Positions 5,604 through 7,110 of a DNA stretch of 7,110 nucleotides are shown piece by piece. The notes under the pieces are model-generated. The model searched no databases. It had not been told where the DNA came from and was given only the letters and a program-made list of their open reading frames with translations. The translations under genes and the position numbers were made by a program. Where the stretch lies: NCBI GenBank assembly GCA_026393655.1, contig JAPKZT010000037.1:1-7110 (forward strand), given 5' to 3'. Origin of the DNA: Actinomycetota bacterium (GTDB lineage: Bacteria > Actinomycetota > Acidimicrobiia > Acidimicrobiales > Ilumatobacteraceae). How positions within the stretch are numbered: the stretch's first letter is position 1; every line of letters begins with the position of its first letter.

Positions 5604-6495
5604 AGCCAGGGTCACCGGGCATTAACACGCCGATTACTTTGCCGTCGCTGTTAGTGCGCAGCCTAGGCAAAATTGCTACTGGCCTAGAAACTTTTTTTGC
5701 GGCGGCGAGTACTTCGTCACTCGTCTTGTAGTTTGCAAGAAACTTTAAGTTTTCTGAAGTCGGTGGAAACATCGCAAGTTCTCCGCGTGCGAGTTTGTCA
5801 AGCGCATCTTGAGGTCGCACCCACAGACTGGCAATTGTTTCTTGCGAATCGTGCAATGGCTCTTGTGCTTCTGGGGCACGTGCGACAAAAAATCGTGTGT
5901 CAAATCTGCGTGCCTCGCCGACTGGTGTTATCCAATGACTGACATAGTGAATTGAGTCGGTTATCAGATGCAAATCTTCGCTGCGACATAACTCGATCAT
6001 GCTCAGCGAAAAGTCGTGAATTTTAAGCCGTGCCTCGTCGAAGCGATTAACGATCGCAGGTTGATCAAATGCAATTATTTGATTCGTTTTAGTGCTGCGT
6101 GCAAGCAACACGCCGGCTTCTTCAAAACATTCGCGAATCGCTGCCACCCAGTAAGCCAAACCGCCACTTGGAATCTCAAGTAAGCCACTTGCATGTTGGT
6201 CGTCTAAGCCATCACAAAGTTGTTCTAATTCTTCAATGCCATCTGCTTCATCGACTCTTCCACCTGGAAATACATACATCCCGCCTGCAAATGCTGCATT
6301 TAGTGTGCGTTGCAACATGAAAACTTCAAATGAACCATTTTCAATATCGCGGATCAGCATCACGGTGGCTGCCGGACGTAGCGCACTTTTATCTAGCTTG
6401 TCTAAATTGTCGAGTGGCGAAAAATTAGAGACTGAATCTGAACTTGTCACATCAACGAGAATACGCATTGGAAGACGTTGAAGCATCATCGCCAA
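5599..6495 (-). CDS. NUDT19-like Nudix hydrolase with split Nudix box
   Basis: This is a cytosolic Nudix hydrolase of 298 residues, expected to cleave a nucleoside-diphosphate linkage; mammalian NUDT19 acts on CoA and acyl-CoA. The fold starts at ALRPAATVMLIRD (residue 38 on). The Nudix box is split: FPGGRVDEAD (76-85), then an insert, then RECFEEAGV (121-129). G79 and R121-E122, E125-E126 and G128 are kept, but R121 is 28 residues later than in the canonical G-x5-E-x7-REUxEE box, as in NUDT19, which also has a long insert there. The first Glu position is Asp (D85). The later stretch HYVSHWITPVGEARRFDTRFFVARAP also fits that subfamily. The start is uncertain: TTG 6495, ATG 6489, ATG 6486 and ATG 6468 are all in frame with no Shine-Dalgarno. 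The bacterial substrate is unknown. Confidence 0.88.
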   Translation of the reverse strand: MAMMLQRLPMRILVDVTSSDSVSNFSPLDNLDKLDKSALRPAATVMLIRDIENGSFEVFMLQRTLNAAFAGGMYVFPGGRVDEADGIEELEQLCDGLDDQHASGLLEIPSGGLAYWVAAIRECFEEAGVLLARSTKTNQIIAFDQPAIVNRFDEARLKIHDFSLSMIELCRSEDLHLITDSIHYVSHWITPVGEARRFDTRFFVARAPEAQEPLHDSQETIASLWVRPQDALDKLARGELAMFPPTSENLKFLANYKTSDEVLAAAKKVSRPVAILPRLRTNSDGKVIGVLMPGDPGY

Positions 6496-6505
6496 ATTCG
6501 CTGAT

Positions 6506-6531
6506 ATTTTAATTGGCGATTTTAAATTGGC
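6506..6531. promoter_or_regulatory. imperfect direct repeat in nudix/selA spacer
   Basis: ATTTTAATTGGC (6506-6517) is repeated as ATTTTAAATTGGC (6519-6531), one inserted A apart, with starts 13 bases apart. An inverted relative, GCCAAATT, lies at 6491-6498. On the minus strand the first copy supplies TAAAAT (6511-6506), a -10 candidate ending 10 bases before the TTG start of the Nudix gene. The array could be an operator or simply AT-rich promoter sequence. Confidence 0.4.
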
Positions 6532-6541
6532 TGTTCGCCGA

Positions 6542-6547
6542 TAGGTT
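6542..6547 (+). promoter_or_regulatory. -10 box of leaderless selA promoter
   Basis: TAGGTT is followed by exactly 7 bases (CAAAGCA) and ATG at 6555, the same geometry as three other genes here. The AGG within it might instead be read as a weak Shine-Dalgarno at about 9 bases, so the leaderless reading is likely but not exclusive. Confidence 0.45.
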
Positions 6548-6554
6548 CAAAGCA

Positions 6555-7110
6555 ATGAATCGCGTGTCGGTCGACACCGCGGGGCGCCCACCATCGGTGG
6601 ATGCACTCGCACGAGAGCTGGCGAATCGCCATTCTCTGCCACATGCAATTCTCGTAGATTGTGCGCGCCGTGCGATTGCTGAAAATTCGGTATCAAATGT
6701 GCAGCAACAGGCCGATCAATTAGCCACTGAATTTTCTCAATCATTATTGCGCGAGGTTGTTAACGCAACTGGAGTTTTGTTGCACACAAACCTTGGTCGT
6801 GCGCCGATTGAGATTCACACATCTGATCGTGCATCAAATCTTGAATTAAATATGTTGACTGGCGAACGCGGTTCACGCCAAGACACAGTCGGAAAGTTGC
6901 TTGCTCTTCTTTGTGGCGCCGAGTCGGCGATCATTGTCAACAACAATGCTGCGGCTGTGTTATTAGTCGTTGCCGCATTGGCGAACGAGCGAGACGTTGC
7001 TGTTTCACGGGGCGAGAGTGTTGAAATTGGTGGCAACTTTCGAATCCCAGAAGTTACCGAACAGTCTGGCGCGCGACTTGTTGATGTCGGCACAACAAAT
7101 CGCACCCGAC
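6555..7110 (+). CDS. selA: L-seryl-tRNA(Sec) selenium transferase, N-terminal part
   Basis: SelA is a cytosolic PLP enzyme that converts seryl-tRNA(Sec) to selenocysteinyl-tRNA(Sec) using selenophosphate, the last step in making the 21st amino acid in bacteria. The frame is open to the right edge (185 codons); the PLP lysine and the rest lie outside. Recognised landmarks are GRPPSVDALAREL near the N-terminus, VNATGVLLHTNLGRAP (residues 67-82), NLELNMLTGERGSR, IVNNNAAAVLL (131-141), SRGESVEIGGNFRIPEV and DVGTTNRTR at the window edge. These closely follow E. coli SelA as I remember it (VVSRGELVEIGGAFRIPDV, EVGTTNRTH). The segment between LGRAP and NLE is about 7 residues shorter than usual and the N-terminal domain is compact. 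The start ATG at 6555 is supported by a -10 box 7 bases before it. It is divergent from the Nudix gene. Confidence 0.96.
   Translation, partial: MNRVSVDTAGRPPSVDALARELANRHSLPHAILVDCARRAIAENSVSNVQQQADQLATEFSQSLLREVVNATGVLLHTNLGRAPIEIHTSDRASNLELNMLTGERGSRQDTVGKLLALLCGAESAIIVNNNAAAVLLVVAALANERDVAVSRGESVEIGGNFRIPEVTEQSGARLVDVGTTNRTR

Noticed and set aside
1..7110. A selenoprotein in this window with in-frame UGA, suggested by selA
   Set aside because: All recognised proteins reach family-typical C-termini at their stops and none shows conserved sequence continuing past a TGA.
1..7110. CRISPR arrays, transposases, integrase att sites near tRNA-Lys, phage genes
   Set aside because: No spaced repeats, no recombinase or transposase motifs, and no duplicate of the tRNA 3' end were seen; the gene content is housekeeping.

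Overview
The window holds eight protein genes and one tRNA gene, packed almost without spacers on both strands. The organism is most likely a bacterium of the Actinomycetota. This is inferred from apparently leaderless genes with TAnnnT -10 boxes, a tRNA without encoded CCA, an Mrp ATPase with an N-terminal DUF59 domain and a degenerate CxxC, and a small membrane protein of a type I associate with actinobacteria. Base composition looks close to half GC by eye, low for that phylum, which would fit an aquatic Acidimicrobiia-like lineage. That placement is a guess and no marker gene in the window proves it.

Layout: positions 1-855 (minus) carry the N-terminal two thirds of a YcaD-like MFS transporter that continues past the left edge. 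A tRNA-Lys(UUU) follows at 967-1039 (plus). Next is a minus-strand operon read from 2952 down to 1063: ridA, a 51-residue membrane protein, and an 8-oxoguanine-deaminase-type amidohydrolase. Divergent from ridA, across only 43 bases, is a Tat-exported lipoprotein with a thioredoxin-like C-terminal domain (2996-3943). Its 3' end overlaps that of erpA, an A-type Fe-S carrier (3936-4256, minus). Divergent from erpA is mrp, an Fe-S scaffold ATPase (4394-5587, plus). It converges on a NUDT19-like Nudix hydrolase (5599-6495, minus). Divergent from that gene is selA, selenocysteine synthase, cut by the right edge.

How the genes fit together: erpA and mrp share one spacer and both serve Fe-S cluster delivery. 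ridA, the small membrane gene and the deaminase look co-transcribed and may act in purine or nitrogen salvage, with RidA clearing reactive imines. selA implies that the organism makes selenoproteins, although none is visible here. I found no mobile element, CRISPR array or rRNA, and no gene-free stretch above 300 bases.

The most interesting signals are regulatory. Four genes (ridA, the lipoprotein, mrp, selA) have a TAnnnT hexamer exactly 7 bases before the start codon, the geometry of leaderless transcripts. In the 43-base ridA/lipoprotein spacer the two -10 boxes occupy each other's -35 positions. The deaminase appears to need a CUG start overlapping the upstream stop as CTGA. Two divergent spacers carry candidate operators. 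I did not find a clearly novel multi-gene system.
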